From Zoroaster sp. YZ-2022 (Eukaryota > Echinodermata > Asteroidea > Forcipulatida > Zoroasteridae), in NCBI GenBank assembly GCA_029582265.1, contig CM055828.1:16565430-16629429 (forward strand): a stretch of 64,000 nt of DNA, read 5' to 3'. The position numbers were made by a program, and so were the translations under genes. Positions 45,360-55,686 of the stretch are shown piece by piece. Under the pieces are notes generated by a model. The model was not told where the DNA came from. It made no database searches and saw only the letters and a program-made list of their open reading frames with translations. How positions within the stretch are numbered: the stretch's first letter is position 1; every line of letters starts with the position of its first letter.

Positions 45360-48300
45360 TATTTACTTTATTTGCTGTTTTATTTTAACAGGGTAGCCTC
45401 CTCAGTTAAAAAACTGCTTTCCTTGAGGGCCCTGTATTAAAACAATATTAAAAGTTTAAACCAATCTACAATCAAAATTAAAGTAAACAAATAGAAATAT
45501 GGAAACAAATAAAAATTAAAAATTAAAAAATTAAAAATTAAAGCAAACATTAAAAATTAAAGTAAAAATTTAAGTAAACAAATAGAAATATGGGCAATTT
45601 TTTAAATAAACAAAAGTAAAAAAATGAGAGGATAAATATATGATCTGAATTATGTCAAAAATAAAAAGGAAATGGTAGAAAGTGTAAAACTGATCTATTT
45701 TTTTTTTAATTGAAACCATAAAACTCAATAAAGATATAAAATTTAAAACAATGGTAATTAAGGTAAACAAGCGTAAAACTCAAAAGAATTAACACTATAA
45801 ACAGTGAAGGAGGGGCATAGAGCAAAATAAATAGCAGCATTAGAAAATTAATGTCAAAAACATTTTAAAATGTTAAAAGTATTAAAACAAGATTAAAACA
45901 AATCAAAAGTAGAAGGGATAAAATGTAGTATAAGCTCAAGCAATAAAAGTTCAAATTACGAATACACAAGAACAACAAGAAGTAAAACATTATTACAGAA
46001 AGCCACATAAAACCAACACCTAAGTAGATAAAGCAAATGTGCAAACAAAGACAATAAAATAAACCAACACTAAACAAAAGAAAATGGTAATATCACAATC
46101 TAACAGAAAAACCGGTGCACATAACAAAAGCACGGTAAAAAGCAATAGGCCCAGTGAAATGAAACGGTGACATTGATAAAATAATAGGATATGCAAAAAA
46201 AAAATTAAATTGAAATGCAGTTTAACATAACATATTAATAAGATATATTTTTAAAACTAAAGGGTAAAACACAGCTTCATGTCGCTTCAAGATAAAAGGA
46301 ACAGTACAGAGTTATTTAATAATATTTTTGAATTGTGAAATTGTGTTTGCCTTCCTCTGAAAAGAAGTTAGTTATCTTGTTCCATCCCAGGGTCCCAAGA
46401 TATTGAAAAGAACGTTTGGCTGCGTTAGTCTTGGGAACAGCAGACATGTAAAGGGAACCGTTTGATACAGCTGAGTGACATGGCAGTTCAAAAATGGCAT
46501 TTAGGTAACCTGGGTTAAGGTAACGCATTTAAAAACCTCAATCATTCTATGAAAGTGCCAGCGAGTATGTAAAGTTGTCCAGGACAGAGCATCATGATCA
46601 GCAATGTGTGTTCTGGGATGGATATTAAGAATCATTCTAGCAAGTCGGTTATGAGGTTAAATAAGCCTACCAGAAAGAGAATTTGAACAACTTGACCACG
46701 CATTACAATAACACATTACAATAATCAAATAAAGGCAAGACCATGGCAATACTTAAAGGTGAGCTCGGGAAGATAAGGCTTCGCAGAACGTCTAAGAAAT
46801 CCTATTTCATTAGAGATCTTCTAAGCAGTATAGTAAATGTGGTTAGCCCATGATAGATGTTCGTCCAGCATAACCCCTAGATACTTATAAACTCTAATGC
46901 GTTCAATGACCTCACCTTTCAGTGAGATTTGAATATCATCAAAGTTGGGCAGTCGATGACGTGTTCCAAATATCATGAACACCTGTTGAAGGCCAGTAAG
47001 CAAATCCTTTTAAACATTATCATGCGAAGTTCCGCTAAACATTATCATTGTGTCGTCGGCGTACATACTTATTTTACATCCAGGATGTGAAATACCTACC
47101 GGGAGACTGTTAATGAAAATGATAAAGAGCAGGGGCCAAGAATAGAACCGTGAGGAACTCCAACCCTTAAATTAGCGAAGTCTGAAAGGACCCCATCTGG
47201 AACCACGTGTGTGGCCTGTTTTCTTCCAATGATATCAATGATATCAACTGAGGAATCCATTTCCCTAATTAGTTTTGCCACAAAGACAGGTGTAATGGGA
47301 GAAAATTTAAAAGCATCTGCACATTCCTGTGAAGAAATGAGAGGATGTTCAGCTGAATCAGGTGGATTATCTCGAAAATCTTCTGCAAGATCGGCACCAT
47401 ATTGACAAAAAAGTATTAAAATCTTCAACCACTGTTTTTTGTTGGTGCCTGCTTTTGATGAAAGGGTGGCGTTGTTTTTAATTGAAATGGCTTCATTGGC
47501 CAAAGACTAAATTTTCTTCGAATTGCCTTTATTTTTGGCGATCTCATTTTCATAATATATAGAACTTCTTTAGGTACTTAGCCAAGTTATTGACTTGGTT
47601 ACGAAGTTTTTTAGCCATACGCCAATCTTCATGGTTACCTGATTTTTGTGCTTTGGACCGCAATAAATCACGTTTACGTCCCAAGTTCAGCATTTCCTTG
47701 GTCACCCAGGGTGCCATATGGTTTTCGTCTTTGGCGAATTTGTCTGTATGGAGCATGCCTGTTACAAACATCATTAAACATAACCTCCCATGTAAGCCAA
47801 GCCTCATCAATATCATCATTAATTTAAACTGCATGCCAAGGCATATTAAACATATCTTCTAAAAATAAGCCTTCATTAAAATGTTTAAAATGTATCATAC
47901 TTGAGACCCTGGGAGGAACTTGGACACGAGAATGCGTCTTCCTGTTAAACTAAACCATTGAATGATCAGTCATAGCAAGTGGAATAACATTGGTAACATT
48001 AATGGTGTCAGGATGGCAAGACAAAACAAGATCAATACATGTACTGGAGGTAGATGTTACTCTGGTTGGACAATTGTCAAGTTGTCTGAGTTGGAATTCA
48101 CATCATAAATCATCAATTTTAGAACATTCGGCATTATCAAACATATTCAAGTTAAAATCACCAACTATAAGTAGCTCATGTCAACTGGAATTTAATTGCT
48201 CAATAACATTCTTAAGATTTGACAAATGCTCCGTTCTTTTATTGGTAAGTGGACAACACCTATAACAATGGATTTAGTGTGTTTCAGATTCATTTCAATC

Positions 48301-49700
48301 CAACATGATTCAACGTCAAGTATTTATAGGCTAATGTTTAATGATACTGTATGATTTGAAATGTAACATGCAACACCGCCATGGTTGTCTATACCTTTGC
48401 GGTCATTGCGAATTAGAGTGTAGTTGACAATATTAATGTCAGCATTATCAATGATATCATGCAACCAAGTTTCACTTAGAGTAAGCACATGAATTTGGTG
48501 TTCTGCCAAAAGAAGACTCAAGTGGTCGATTATCGGTAGGAGGCTTTGTACATTCAAAATGAGCAATTTTTATTTAAACTTGCTTACCCTATGGGATGAT
48601 GGATTTAGGCTGGTGATGTCATTGTTTATCCTCAGTTGATCTTAGTAACAGTCTCTTACGGATTCCTGGGTTTCCTTGTCATCTGATACCAAAGCCATTC
48701 CGTTGCTTGTGGTGGTAGTGGACGGCGTGGGTTCATTTGTTCTTTTTCCATGGACTGCAGAGGTACTTTGGGGGATTTGATGCTGGTCGGTTCTCGTCTT
48801 TGATTTCCATTCTGGTCTCCGGAAATCCTGGCGCTGATTTCTCATCCCACGTGTTGAATCTGCATACGAGATAGGAGTGGAGTCAGTTTGGCGGACAGGT
48901 AACCTTGTGGCAAGTTGGGTTTGCCCAAACGTGCTGACCCTGGATGTAAGTGCTGGATTATGTTTTTGGCTTGACCATACTTACTCAGATGAACTCCATC
49001 CGAACATAAGTGCTTGTAAGTGACATTACTGTTGTCAATAAATTTCCATCGATTTTCGATCCGCAGCTTCCTTTAGATATCTGTTTGCAGTTACAATTTT
49101 AGCATTTTCTCTGTTTGTTTCTCAACTACGGTGTATGATTCCAGAGAGTGTTATCCGATCCGTCTTGGTCTCTGACTTGATAGTTTCTCCAACGGATACG
49201 ATCTTATCTCGGATATCTTCATGTCTATGTCGATTTATCTGAACAACTGAATGGGTGTAAATGTTGTCAATCTTGGCTCCTGACTTAGCTGAACACTCAA
49301 CTTGTTTGGTCCTGCTCAGTCGATGTCCTTGGATGTGATTGATCATGGAGTCACCAACCATGGAGGAAGGAAAACGAGGACGACATATGTTTTAGTTACA
49401 GTGCCATGTCGTTCCTTATGCTTTGTCTGGTACTGGTCCAACTACTGATGGATGGACATTGGCAAAGACTCCGATCTCTTCGCTTCAATCACACGATTTG
49501 TCGTCAGAATATCGTAGCAGGAGTCGATCAGTTGTTCTCCTTCAGTCATTGAGTCTTCGGCAGTGCTGTCATTGTCGGCTGCTGTTAACACTGCAAAACG
49601 GTTTGTTGTGGTTACATTGCTTGACTGGGAAGTGCGGGGTATGGGTACCAACAGGGACACATGGCGCTAGATTTGAACGTGTATTGTTACCATGAGGGAG
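45360..49700 (-). pseudogene. Decayed LINE (SGNH-like ORF1, endonuclease, reverse transcriptase)
   Basis: Pieces in 5' to 3' order on the - strand: ORF1-like 49442-49660; SGNH-hydrolase-like 49122-49361 (MVGDSMINHIQGHRLSR); 48642-48845; endonuclease 48324-48566 (NVQSLLPIIDHL, LTLSETWLHD); linker 47550-47834; reverse transcriptase 47096-47503 (VGVPHGSILGP), YADD at 47052-47063, thumb 46821-47003 (RVYKYLGVMLDEHLSW), C-terminus 46316-46528 (KRSFQYLGTLGWNKI). A one-base shift separates GVPHGSILGP from the YADD segment. About 100 or more residues of the fingers/palm are missing between MDSSVDII and RKQATHVV. The 3' UTR includes a caggg...ccctg stem near 45395-45440. Copying by target-primed reverse transcription is known for the class; this copy is dead. 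Confidence 0.85.
45440..46310. repeat. A-rich low-complexity part of the LINE 3' region
   Basis: Repeated ttaaaaattaaagtaaacaa and caaatagaaatatgg words (for example about 45480-45505 and 45565-45595). ORFs here on - are composition artefacts. Confidence 0.6.
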
Positions 49701-49814
49701 TTACTATTCACGTTCATCAGCATATCAATGGTTGCTTTGAGATCCCAACACTCATTGTCCAGCCGATGGATCCTTTCCCTGTCAAACGATGCCAGCCCAG
49801 GTATAGCAAGCCCT

Positions 49815-49945
49815 CATGGGGCCCATATGCCGAATATCTGGGCAGCCGCATATGGGCTTGCCCATATTTCTCCTATCTGGGGCCCATACGCCAAACATCT
49901 GGGCAACCACATGTGCTTTCCCATATTTATCCCGTATGGAGCCCA
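49815..49945. repeat. ~66-bp tandem repeat, two to three imperfect copies
   Basis: Copies share gggcccatatgccgaatatc, tgggcagccgcatatgggct and gcccatatttctcc. Further on, 50070-50105 repeats aattccgggtcaatttgact twice. Confidence 0.6.
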
Positions 49946-50209
49946 TTAAACATGTGAGAATTAGAATGTAAAATTGATGGGCCCCAGAATGGACCCATTT
50001 GACCCACACTCTTAAAACTCTCAGGTCAAAATTGTGACTTTTTTTCTGGGACAAATATTGTTGACCCAATTCCGGGTCAATTTGACTCAATTCCGGGTCA
50101 ATTTTCTTATCGGTGCAATACACTCTGATGCCAGTTTCCTTAATTTTTGTGTAGCATTGTCGTTCTGTGGCTCATTCTAAAATAATGGATTAAAAATTTC
50201 TACAAACAA

Positions 50210-50280
50210 GGTCCCATCGAGATTTGAACAAGGATCGCAAGATTCAGAACCTCGATTGCTAACCATTACACCATGGGACT
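50210..50280 (-). pseudogene. tRNA-Gln (CTG) pseudogene
   Basis: Same layout as the intact copies but with an acceptor mismatch (ggtccc against agtccc) and T-arm change (ttgaacaagg). First member of the array. Confidence 0.7.
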
Positions 50281-50324
50281 GTGTGTTGTACAGTGAACAT
50301 CAAGTATCTTCAACAACAAACCCA

Positions 50325-50354
50325 GGCCGCGTGGCCTAATGGATAAGGCGTCCC
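50325..50354 (+). pseudogene. tRNA-Arg 5' fragment
   Basis: Contains ggccgcgtggcctaatggat and aaggcgtccc, then breaks into A-rich sequence in which a truncated Gln T-arm (50409-50432) also lies. Marks a deletion in the array edge. Confidence 0.65.
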
Positions 50355-50539
50355 AAAACAGAAAAGAAAAAGGAAAAAAGAAAAGGGAAAAAAAATAAAA
50401 ATAAAAAAGGTCCCACCGAGATTTGAACTCGGTTTCTTAATTTTTAAGTTTTCTTAATTTTTCTAAATTTTTGAGTTGCACTGTCCTTTTCTGGGTCATT
50501 GGTTTTCTAAAAGACTGGATAAAATATGTCTACATACAA

Positions 50540-50610
50540 GGTCCCACCGAGATTTAAACTCGGATGACGAGATTCAAAGTCTCGATTTCTAACCATTACA
50601 CCATCAGACC
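50540..50610 (-). tRNA. tRNA-Gln (TTG), degenerate
   Basis: Anticodon loop ctttgaa is intact. The acceptor (ggtctga on the gene strand) and T-loop (tttaaat, losing the usual C) are altered, so function is doubtful. Confidence 0.5.
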
Positions 50611-50714
50611 ATCTGTATCATAGTGAACAAGAAGGCATTATCGGCGCCATAGCAAATTAGTTTATCTTCATAAATAATATATATGTATATTCAAGTATAT
50701 TTACAAGCAACGCA

Positions 50715-50787
50715 GGCCGCATGGCTTAAGCGATAAGGCGTCCGAATTCGGATCGGAAGATTGACGGTTGGAGTCCCTTCGTGGTCG
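50715..50787 (+). pseudogene. Variant tRNA-Arg (TCG)-like, unit 1
   Basis: 73 nt. Anticodon loop attcgga has A where C is normal at position 32. The T-arm reads gacggttggagtccctt, with a C-C mismatch and G in place of the conserved T-loop C. The same lesions recur in all variant units, so they predate the tandem amplification. Confidence 0.7.
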
Positions 50788-50943
50788 CATAGTTTTTAAT
50801 CTTTTCAAGGTGATGGCTATGGGTGCACATCCAGCAATATTCTCTGATGGCAGTTTCTTTAATTTTTGTGTAGCATTGTCGTTCTGTGGATCATTGCTTT
50901 TTATAAAAAAATATTAAAAAATGGATACAAAAGACTACAAACA

Positions 50944-51015
50944 AGGTCCCACCGAGATTTGAACTCGGATCGCGAGATTCAAAGTCTCGAGTGCTAACCA
51001 TTACACCATGGGACC
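50944..51015 (-). tRNA. tRNA-Gln (TTG), intact
   Basis: The gene strand starts ggtcccatggtgtaatggtt and all four stems pair. The anticodon loop is ctttgaa (TTG), the T-loop ttcaaat, and the discriminator T. It closely matches the usual animal tRNA-Gln. Best TTG copy in the array. Confidence 0.88.
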
Positions 51016-51129
51016 ATATGTTATATAGTCAACATTAATAAAAGAAGGCATTATCGGCGACAAAGTAAATTATTGTGTCTTCATAAATAATTGTATATGT
51101 ATATTTAAGTATCTTCAACAATAAGCCCA

Positions 51130-51202
51130 GGCCACGTGGCCTAATGGATAAGGCGCCCGACTTCGGATCGGAAGATTGAGTGTTCGACTCTCTTCGTGGT
51201 CG
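51130..51202 (+). tRNA. tRNA-Arg (TCG), mildly degenerate
   Basis: Acceptor ggccacg/cgtggtc and D-arm are good and the anticodon loop is cttcgga (TCG). One mismatch in the anticodon stem (cccga/tcgga) and one in the T-stem (gagtg/ctctt). Confidence 0.65.
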
Positions 51203-51239
51203 TGTACTAAAAGAATGGATAAAATATGTCAACAGAAAA

Positions 51240-51310
51240 GGTCCCACCGAGATTTAAACTCGGATCGCGAGATTCAAAGTCTCGGTTTCTAACCATTACA
51301 CCATGGGACC
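51240..51310 (-). tRNA. tRNA-Gln (TTG), degenerate T-loop
   Basis: Acceptor and anticodon arms pair. The T-loop is tttaaat and the variable junction before the anticodon stem differs (aaacc). Confidence 0.6.
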
Positions 51311-51422
51311 ACCTGTATCATAGCGAACATTATTACAAGAAGGCATTATCGGCGCCATAGCAAATTATTTTATCTTCATAAATAATATATATGTATATTC
51401 AAGTATCTTTACAAGCAACGCA

Positions 51423-51495
51423 GGCCGCATGGCTTAAGCGATAAGGCGTCCGAATTCGGATCGGAAGATTGACGGTTGGAGTCCCTTCGTGGTCG
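51423..51495 (+). pseudogene. Variant tRNA-Arg (TCG)-like, unit 2
   Basis: Identical in the lesions to 50715-50787 (attcgga loop, ggttggagtcc T-arm). Confidence 0.7.
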
Positions 51496-51657
51496 CATAG
51501 TTTTGGATCTTTTCAAGGTGATGGCCATGGGTGCACATCCAGCAATAGTCTCTGATGACAGTTTCTTTAATTTTTGTGTAGCATTGTCGTTCTGTGGATC
51601 ATTGCTTTTTCTATAAAAAAAAATTAAAAAAAGAATGGATACAAAAGTCTACAAACA

Positions 51658-51729
51658 AGGTCCCACCGAGATTTGAACTCGGATCGCGAGATTCAAAGTC
51701 TCGAGTGCTAACCAGTACACCATGGGACC
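51658..51729 (-). tRNA. tRNA-Gln (TTG), near-intact
   Basis: Differs from 50944-51015 by one base in the D-loop region (gtactgg for gtaatgg). All stems pair. Confidence 0.8.
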
Positions 51730-51842
51730 ATATGTTATATAGTCAACATTAATAAAAGAAGGCATTATCGGCGACAAAGTAAATTATTGTGTCTTCATAA
51801 ATAATTTATATGTATATTTAAGTATCTTCAACAACAATCCCA

Positions 51843-51914
51843 GGCCACGTGGCCTAATGGATAAGGCGTCCCACTTCGGATCGGAAGATTGAGATTTGAA
51901 TCTCTCCGTGGTCG
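51843..51914 (+). pseudogene. tRNA-Arg (TCG), degenerate
   Basis: Acceptor and D-arm are good. The anticodon stem has a C-C mismatch (tccca/tcgga) and the T-arm (gagatttgaatctctc) is one base short. Confidence 0.6.
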
Positions 51915-52061
51915 TATAATTTTGGATCTTTTTAAGGTAATGGGCATGGGTGCACATCCAGCAATATACTCCAATGACAGTTTTCTTAATCTTTGAGTTG
52001 CACTGTCCTTTTCTGGGTCATTGGTTTTCTAAAAGACTGGATAAAATATGTCTACATACAA

Positions 52062-52132
52062 GGTGCCACCGAGATTTAAACTCGGATGACGAGATTCAGA
52101 GTCTCGAGTGCTAACCATTACACCATCAGACC
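52062..52132 (-). pseudogene. tRNA-Gln (CTG) pseudogene
   Basis: The anticodon loop ctctgaa is present. The acceptor has two or more mismatches (ggtctga against ggcacc) and the T-loop is tttaaat. Confidence 0.6.
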
Positions 52133-52244
52133 ACCTGTATTATAGCGAACATTATTACAAGAAGGCATTATCGGCGCCATAGCAAATTATTTTATCTTCA
52201 TAAATAATATATATGTATATTCAAGTATCTTTACAAGCAACGCA

Positions 52245-52317
52245 GGCCGACTGGCTTAAGCGATAAGGCGTCCGAATTCGGATCGGAAGATTGACGGTTG
52301 GAGTCCCTTCGTGGTCG
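52245..52317 (+). pseudogene. Variant tRNA-Arg (TCG)-like, unit 3
   Basis: Same T-arm and loop lesions as the other variants; acceptor reads ggccgac. Confidence 0.68.
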
Positions 52318-52467
52318 CATAGTTTTGGATCTTTTCAAGGTGATGGCCATGGGTGCACATCCAGCAATAGTCTCTGATGACAGTTTCTTGAATTTTTGTG
52401 TAGCATTGTCGTTCTGTGGATCATTGCTTTTTCTATTAAAAAAATAATAATAATTTAAAAAAAATAA

Positions 52468-52539
52468 AGGTCCCACCGAGATTTGAACTCGGATCGCGAG
52501 ATTCAGAGTCTCGAGTGCTAACCATTACACCATGGGACC
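52468..52539 (-). tRNA. tRNA-Gln (CTG), intact
   Basis: All stems pair; anticodon loop ctctgaa (CTG), T-loop ttcaaat, discriminator T. Only the anticodon base distinguishes it from the TTG copy at 50944-51015, so one isoacceptor arose from the other within the array. Confidence 0.87.
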
Positions 52540-52650
52540 ATGTATTATATAGCCAACATTATTACAAGAAGGCATTATCGGCGTCATAGCAAATAATTGT
52601 GTCTTCATAAATAATATATGTATATTTAAGTATCTTCAACAATAAACACA

Positions 52651-52723
52651 GGCTACGTGGCATAATGGATAAGGCGTCCGACTTCGGATCGGAAGATTGA
52701 GTGTTCGACTCCCTTCGTGGTCG
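52651..52723 (+). tRNA. tRNA-Arg (TCG), mildly degenerate
   Basis: Anticodon arm tccga-cttcgga-tcgga is perfect. The D-stem (gca/ggc) and T-stem (gagtg/ccctt) have one mismatch each. Confidence 0.65.
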
Positions 52724-52851
52724 TGTAATTCTGGATCGTTTCAGTGTAATGGGTTTGGGTGCACATCAAGTAATATACTCTGATGACAGTTTTCTTAATT
52801 TTTGTGTTGCACTGTTCTCCTGTGGGTCATTGGTTTTCTAAAAGAAAAAAA

Positions 52852-52921
52852 GGCCCACCGAGATTTGAATTCGGATCGCGAGATTCAGAGTCTCGAGTAC
52901 TAACCATTACATCATGGGACC
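52852..52921 (-). pseudogene. tRNA-Gln (CTG), 70-nt degenerate copy
   Basis: One acceptor base is missing (ggcccacc for ggtcccacc), and D-arm and T-arm changes are present (gtgatg.., ttgaattcgg). Near twin of 54523-54592. Confidence 0.6.
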
Positions 52922-53032
52922 ATGTGTTATGTAGCCAACATTATTACAAGAAGGCTTTATCAGCGTCATAGCAAATAATTGTGTCTTCATAAGTAATATA
53001 TATGTATATTCAAGTATCTTACAAGCAACGCA

Positions 53033-53109
53033 GGCTGCATGCATGGCTTAAGCGATAAGGCGTCCGAATTCGGATCGGAAGATTGACGGTTGGAGTCCCT
53101 TCGTCGTCG
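53033..53109 (+). pseudogene. Variant tRNA-Arg-like, unit 4, with 4-bp insertion
   Basis: The string gcat is duplicated near the 5' end, and the acceptor 3' strand reads cgtcgtc. Otherwise as other variants. Confidence 0.62.
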
Positions 53110-53262
53110 CATAGTTTTGAATCTTTTCAAGGTGATGGCCATGGGTGCACATCCAGCAATAGTCTCTGATGACAGTTTCTGAAATTTTTGTGTAGCATTG
53201 TCGTTCTGTGGATCATTGATTTTTCTTTAAAAAAATGAATGGATACGAAAGTCTACAAACAA

Positions 53263-53333
53263 GGTCCCACCAAGATTTGAACTCGGATCGCGAGATTCAA
53301 AGCATCGAGTGTTAACCATTACACCATGGGACT
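53263..53333 (-). pseudogene. tRNA-Gln (TTG) pseudogene
   Basis: The anticodon stem is broken (cgatg against tctcg) and the acceptor starts agtccc on the gene strand. Confidence 0.6.
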
Positions 53334-53448
53334 ATATGTTATTATAGTCAACATTATTAAAAGAAGGCATTATCGGCGACAAAGTAAATTATTGTGTCTG
53401 TCATAAATAATTTATATGTATATTTAAGTATCGTCAACAAGAAGCCCA

Positions 53449-53521
53449 GGCCACATGGCATAATGGATAAGGCGTCCGACTTCGGATTGGAAGATTGAGG
53501 GTTCGAATCCCTTCGTGGTCG
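53449..53521 (+). tRNA. tRNA-Arg (TCG), best T-arm
   Basis: T-arm gagggttcgaatccctt is canonical and the anticodon loop cttcgga normal. Mismatches remain at the last acceptor pair (a/c) and in the D-stem (gca/ggc). Confidence 0.68.
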
Positions 53522-53671
53522 TGGAATTTTGGATCGTTTCAATGTAATGGGCATGGGTGCGCATCAAGCAATATACTCTGATAACATTTTTTTTTTTTTT
53601 TTTTGTGTTGCACTGTCCTTCTGTGGGTCATTGGTTTTCTAAAAGAATGGATAAAATATGTCAACAGAAAA

Positions 53672-53742
53672 GGTCCAACCGAGATTTAAACTCGGATGAC
53701 GAGATTCAAAGCATCGAGTGCTAACCATTACACCATGGGACC
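53672..53742 (-). pseudogene. tRNA-Gln (TTG) pseudogene
   Basis: Broken anticodon stem as in 53263-53333, T-loop tttaaat, and an acceptor mismatch (ggtccaa). Confidence 0.58.
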
Positions 53743-53854
53743 ACTTGTATCATAGCGAACATTATTACAAGAAGGCATTATCGGCGCCATAGCCAATTAT
53801 TTTATCTTCATAAATAATATATATGTATATTCAAGTATCTTTACAAGCAACGCA

Positions 53855-53927
53855 GGCCGCATGGCTTAAGCGATAAGGCGTCCGAATTCGGATCGGAAGA
53901 TTGACGGTTGGAGTCCCTTCGTGGTCG
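53855..53927 (+). pseudogene. Variant tRNA-Arg (TCG)-like, unit 5
   Basis: Identical in sequence to 50715-50787, including both lesions. Confidence 0.68.
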
Positions 53928-54079
53928 CATAGTTTTTAATCTTTTCAAGGTGATGGCCATGGGTGCACATCCAGCAATAGTCTCTAAAGACAGTTTCTTT
54001 AATTTTTGTGTAGCATTGTCGTTCTGTGGATCATTGCTTTTTCTATTAAAAAAAATAATAATAATATTAAAAAAATAAA

Positions 54080-54150
54080 GGTCTCACCGAGATTTGAACT
54101 CGGATCGCGAGATTCAAAGTCTCGAGTGCTAACCATTACACCATGGGACC
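54080..54150 (-). tRNA. tRNA-Gln (TTG), one acceptor mismatch
   Basis: All arms as the intact copy except the 3' acceptor strand (tgagacc for tgggacc on the gene strand). Confidence 0.72.
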
Positions 54151-54323
54151 ATATGTTACATAATCAACATTATTAAATGAAGGCATTATCGCATGGGCAT
54201 TACCATGGGACCATGTATTATATAACCAACATTATTACAAGAAGGCATTATCAGCGTCATAGCAAATAATTGTGTCTTCATAAATAATATATGTATATTT
54301 AAGTATCTTCAACATGAAACCCA

Positions 54324-54396
54324 GGCCACGTGGCCTTATGGATAAGGCGTCCGACTTCGGAGCGGAAGATTGAGTGTTCGACTCCCTTCGTTGTCG
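54324..54396 (+). tRNA. tRNA-Arg (TCG), degenerate
   Basis: Loop cttcgga is normal. One mismatch each in acceptor (cgttgtc), anticodon stem (gcgga) and T-stem (gagtg/ccctt). Confidence 0.55.
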
Positions 54397-54522
54397 TGTA
54401 ATTTTGGATCGTTTCCATTAGGGCGTGGGTGCACATCAAGCAATATACTCTGATGACAGTTTTCTTAATTTTTGTATTGCACTGTTCTCCTGTGGGTCAT
54501 TGGTTTTCCAAAAGAAAAAAAA

Positions 54523-54592
54523 GGCCCACCGAGATTTGAATTCGGATCGCGAGATTCAGAGTCTCGAGTACTAACCATTACATCATGGGACC
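54523..54592 (-). pseudogene. tRNA-Gln (CTG), 70-nt degenerate copy
   Basis: Same deletion and changes as 52852-52921, showing that a larger block was duplicated. An additional fragment of the Gln 5' end is at 54203-54212. Confidence 0.6.
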
Positions 54593-54623
54593 ATGTGTTA
54601 TGTAGCCAACATAATTACAAGAA

Positions 54624-54778
54624 TAGGTAAAACTTGTAGCTTTGCATGGTGAGGATGATAAGTAAGACTAATTGCGGTGACACCATGTGGAATCTCAATT
54701 GAGTAGTAATTAGTTCTGAAAAGAACTGGTGGTACAACTCGACGTTTCGATCAGTATGCTCTGATCGTCCTCAGGAGA
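54624..54778 (-). mobile_element. 155-bp insert with hammerhead-like core and 13-bp target duplication
   Basis: ATAATTACAAGAA occurs at 54611-54623 and 54779-54791; other array units have a single attacaagaa here. On the - strand the insert starts TCTCCTGAGGACGATCAG and continues AGCATACTGATCGAAACGTC then GAG. CTGANGA, a 6-bp stem (gatcag/ctgatc), GAAA and a GTC cleavage-type triplet are present; TCTC before the core can pair with GAG after GTC. One extra base precedes the stem. Small hammerhead-bearing retroelements and Penelope-like elements are known; no protein is encoded here. Confidence 0.65.
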
Positions 54779-54871
54779 ATAATTACAAGAAGGCTTTATC
54801 AGCGTCATAGCAAATAATTGTGTCTTCATAAATAATATATATGTATATTCAAGTATCTTACAAGCAACGCA

Positions 54872-54910
54872 GGCTGCATGGCTTAAGCAATAAGGCGTCC
54901 GAATTCAGAT
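54872..54910 (+). pseudogene. Variant tRNA-Arg-like, 5' half only
   Basis: Truncated after gaattcagat, where unrelated atatacatatatg follows. Confidence 0.6.
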
Positions 54911-54972
54911 ATACATATATGAATTATTGTGTCTTCATATGTATATTCAAATATCTACAACAAAAACACCCA

Positions 54973-55044
54973 GGCCGCGTCGCAAAATGGATAAGGCATC
55001 CCACTTCGGATCGGAAGATTGAGGTTTGAATCCCTTCGTGGTCG
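54973..55044 (+). pseudogene. tRNA-Arg (TCG), degenerate
   Basis: D-arm altered (gcgtcgcaaaatgg), anticodon stem C-C mismatch, T-arm gaggtttgaatccctt one base short. It starts only 25 bp before the next variant copy, so part of a unit is deleted. Confidence 0.55.
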
Positions 55045-55068
55045 TCTAGTATTGGATCTTTTTAAGCA

Positions 55069-55141
55069 TGCCGCCTGGCTTAAGCGATAAGGCGTCCGAA
55101 TTCGGATCGGAAGATTGACGGTTGGAGTCCCTTCGTGGTCG
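55069..55141 (+). pseudogene. Variant tRNA-Arg (TCG)-like, unit 6
   Basis: Same loop and T-arm lesions. The first acceptor bases are lost (tgccgcc). Confidence 0.6.
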
Positions 55142-55293
55142 CATAGTTTTGGATCTTTTCAAGGTGATGGCCATGGGTGCACATCCAGCAATAGTCTCTG
55201 ATGACAGTTTCTTTAATTTTTGTGTCGCATTGCCGTTCTGTGGATCATTGCTCTTTCTTTAAAAAAAAAAGAAATACGAAAGTCTACAAACAA

Positions 55294-55350
55294 GGTCCCA
55301 CCAAGACTTGAACTCGGATCGCGAGATTCAAAGCTTTATACCATGGGACC
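55294..55350 (-). pseudogene. tRNA-Gln, internally deleted
   Basis: About 14 bp of the D-arm side are missing between gattcaaagc and accatgggacc. Confidence 0.62.
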
Positions 55351-55463
55351 ATATGTTATATAGTCAACATTAATAAAAGAAGGCATTATCGGCGACAAAG
55401 TAAATTATTGTGTCTTCATAAATAATTTATATGTATATTTAAGTATGTGCAACAACAAGCCCA

Positions 55464-55536
55464 GGCCACGTGGCGTAATTGATAAGGCGTCCGACTTCGG
55501 ATCGGAAGATTGAGGGTTCGAATCCCTTCGTGGTCG
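55464..55536 (+). tRNA. tRNA-Arg (TCG), near-canonical
   Basis: Acceptor ggccacg/cgtggtc, anticodon arm and T-arm (gagggttcgaatccctt) are canonical. The D-arm is altered (gcgtaattgataaggc), losing one G of the conserved GG. Confidence 0.7.
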
Positions 55537-55686
55537 TGTAATTTTGGATCGTTTCAAGGTAATGGGCATGGGTGCACATCCAGCAATATACTCTGATGAC
55601 AGGTTTTTTTTTTTTTTTTGAGTTGCACTGTCCTTTTCTGGGTCATTGGTTTTCTAAAAGAATGGATAAAATATGTCAACAGAAAA

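Noticed and set aside
45570..46077. Phe/Leu/Ile-rich ORFs on - that look like membrane proteins
   Set aside because: Composition artefact of the A-rich LINE 3' region.
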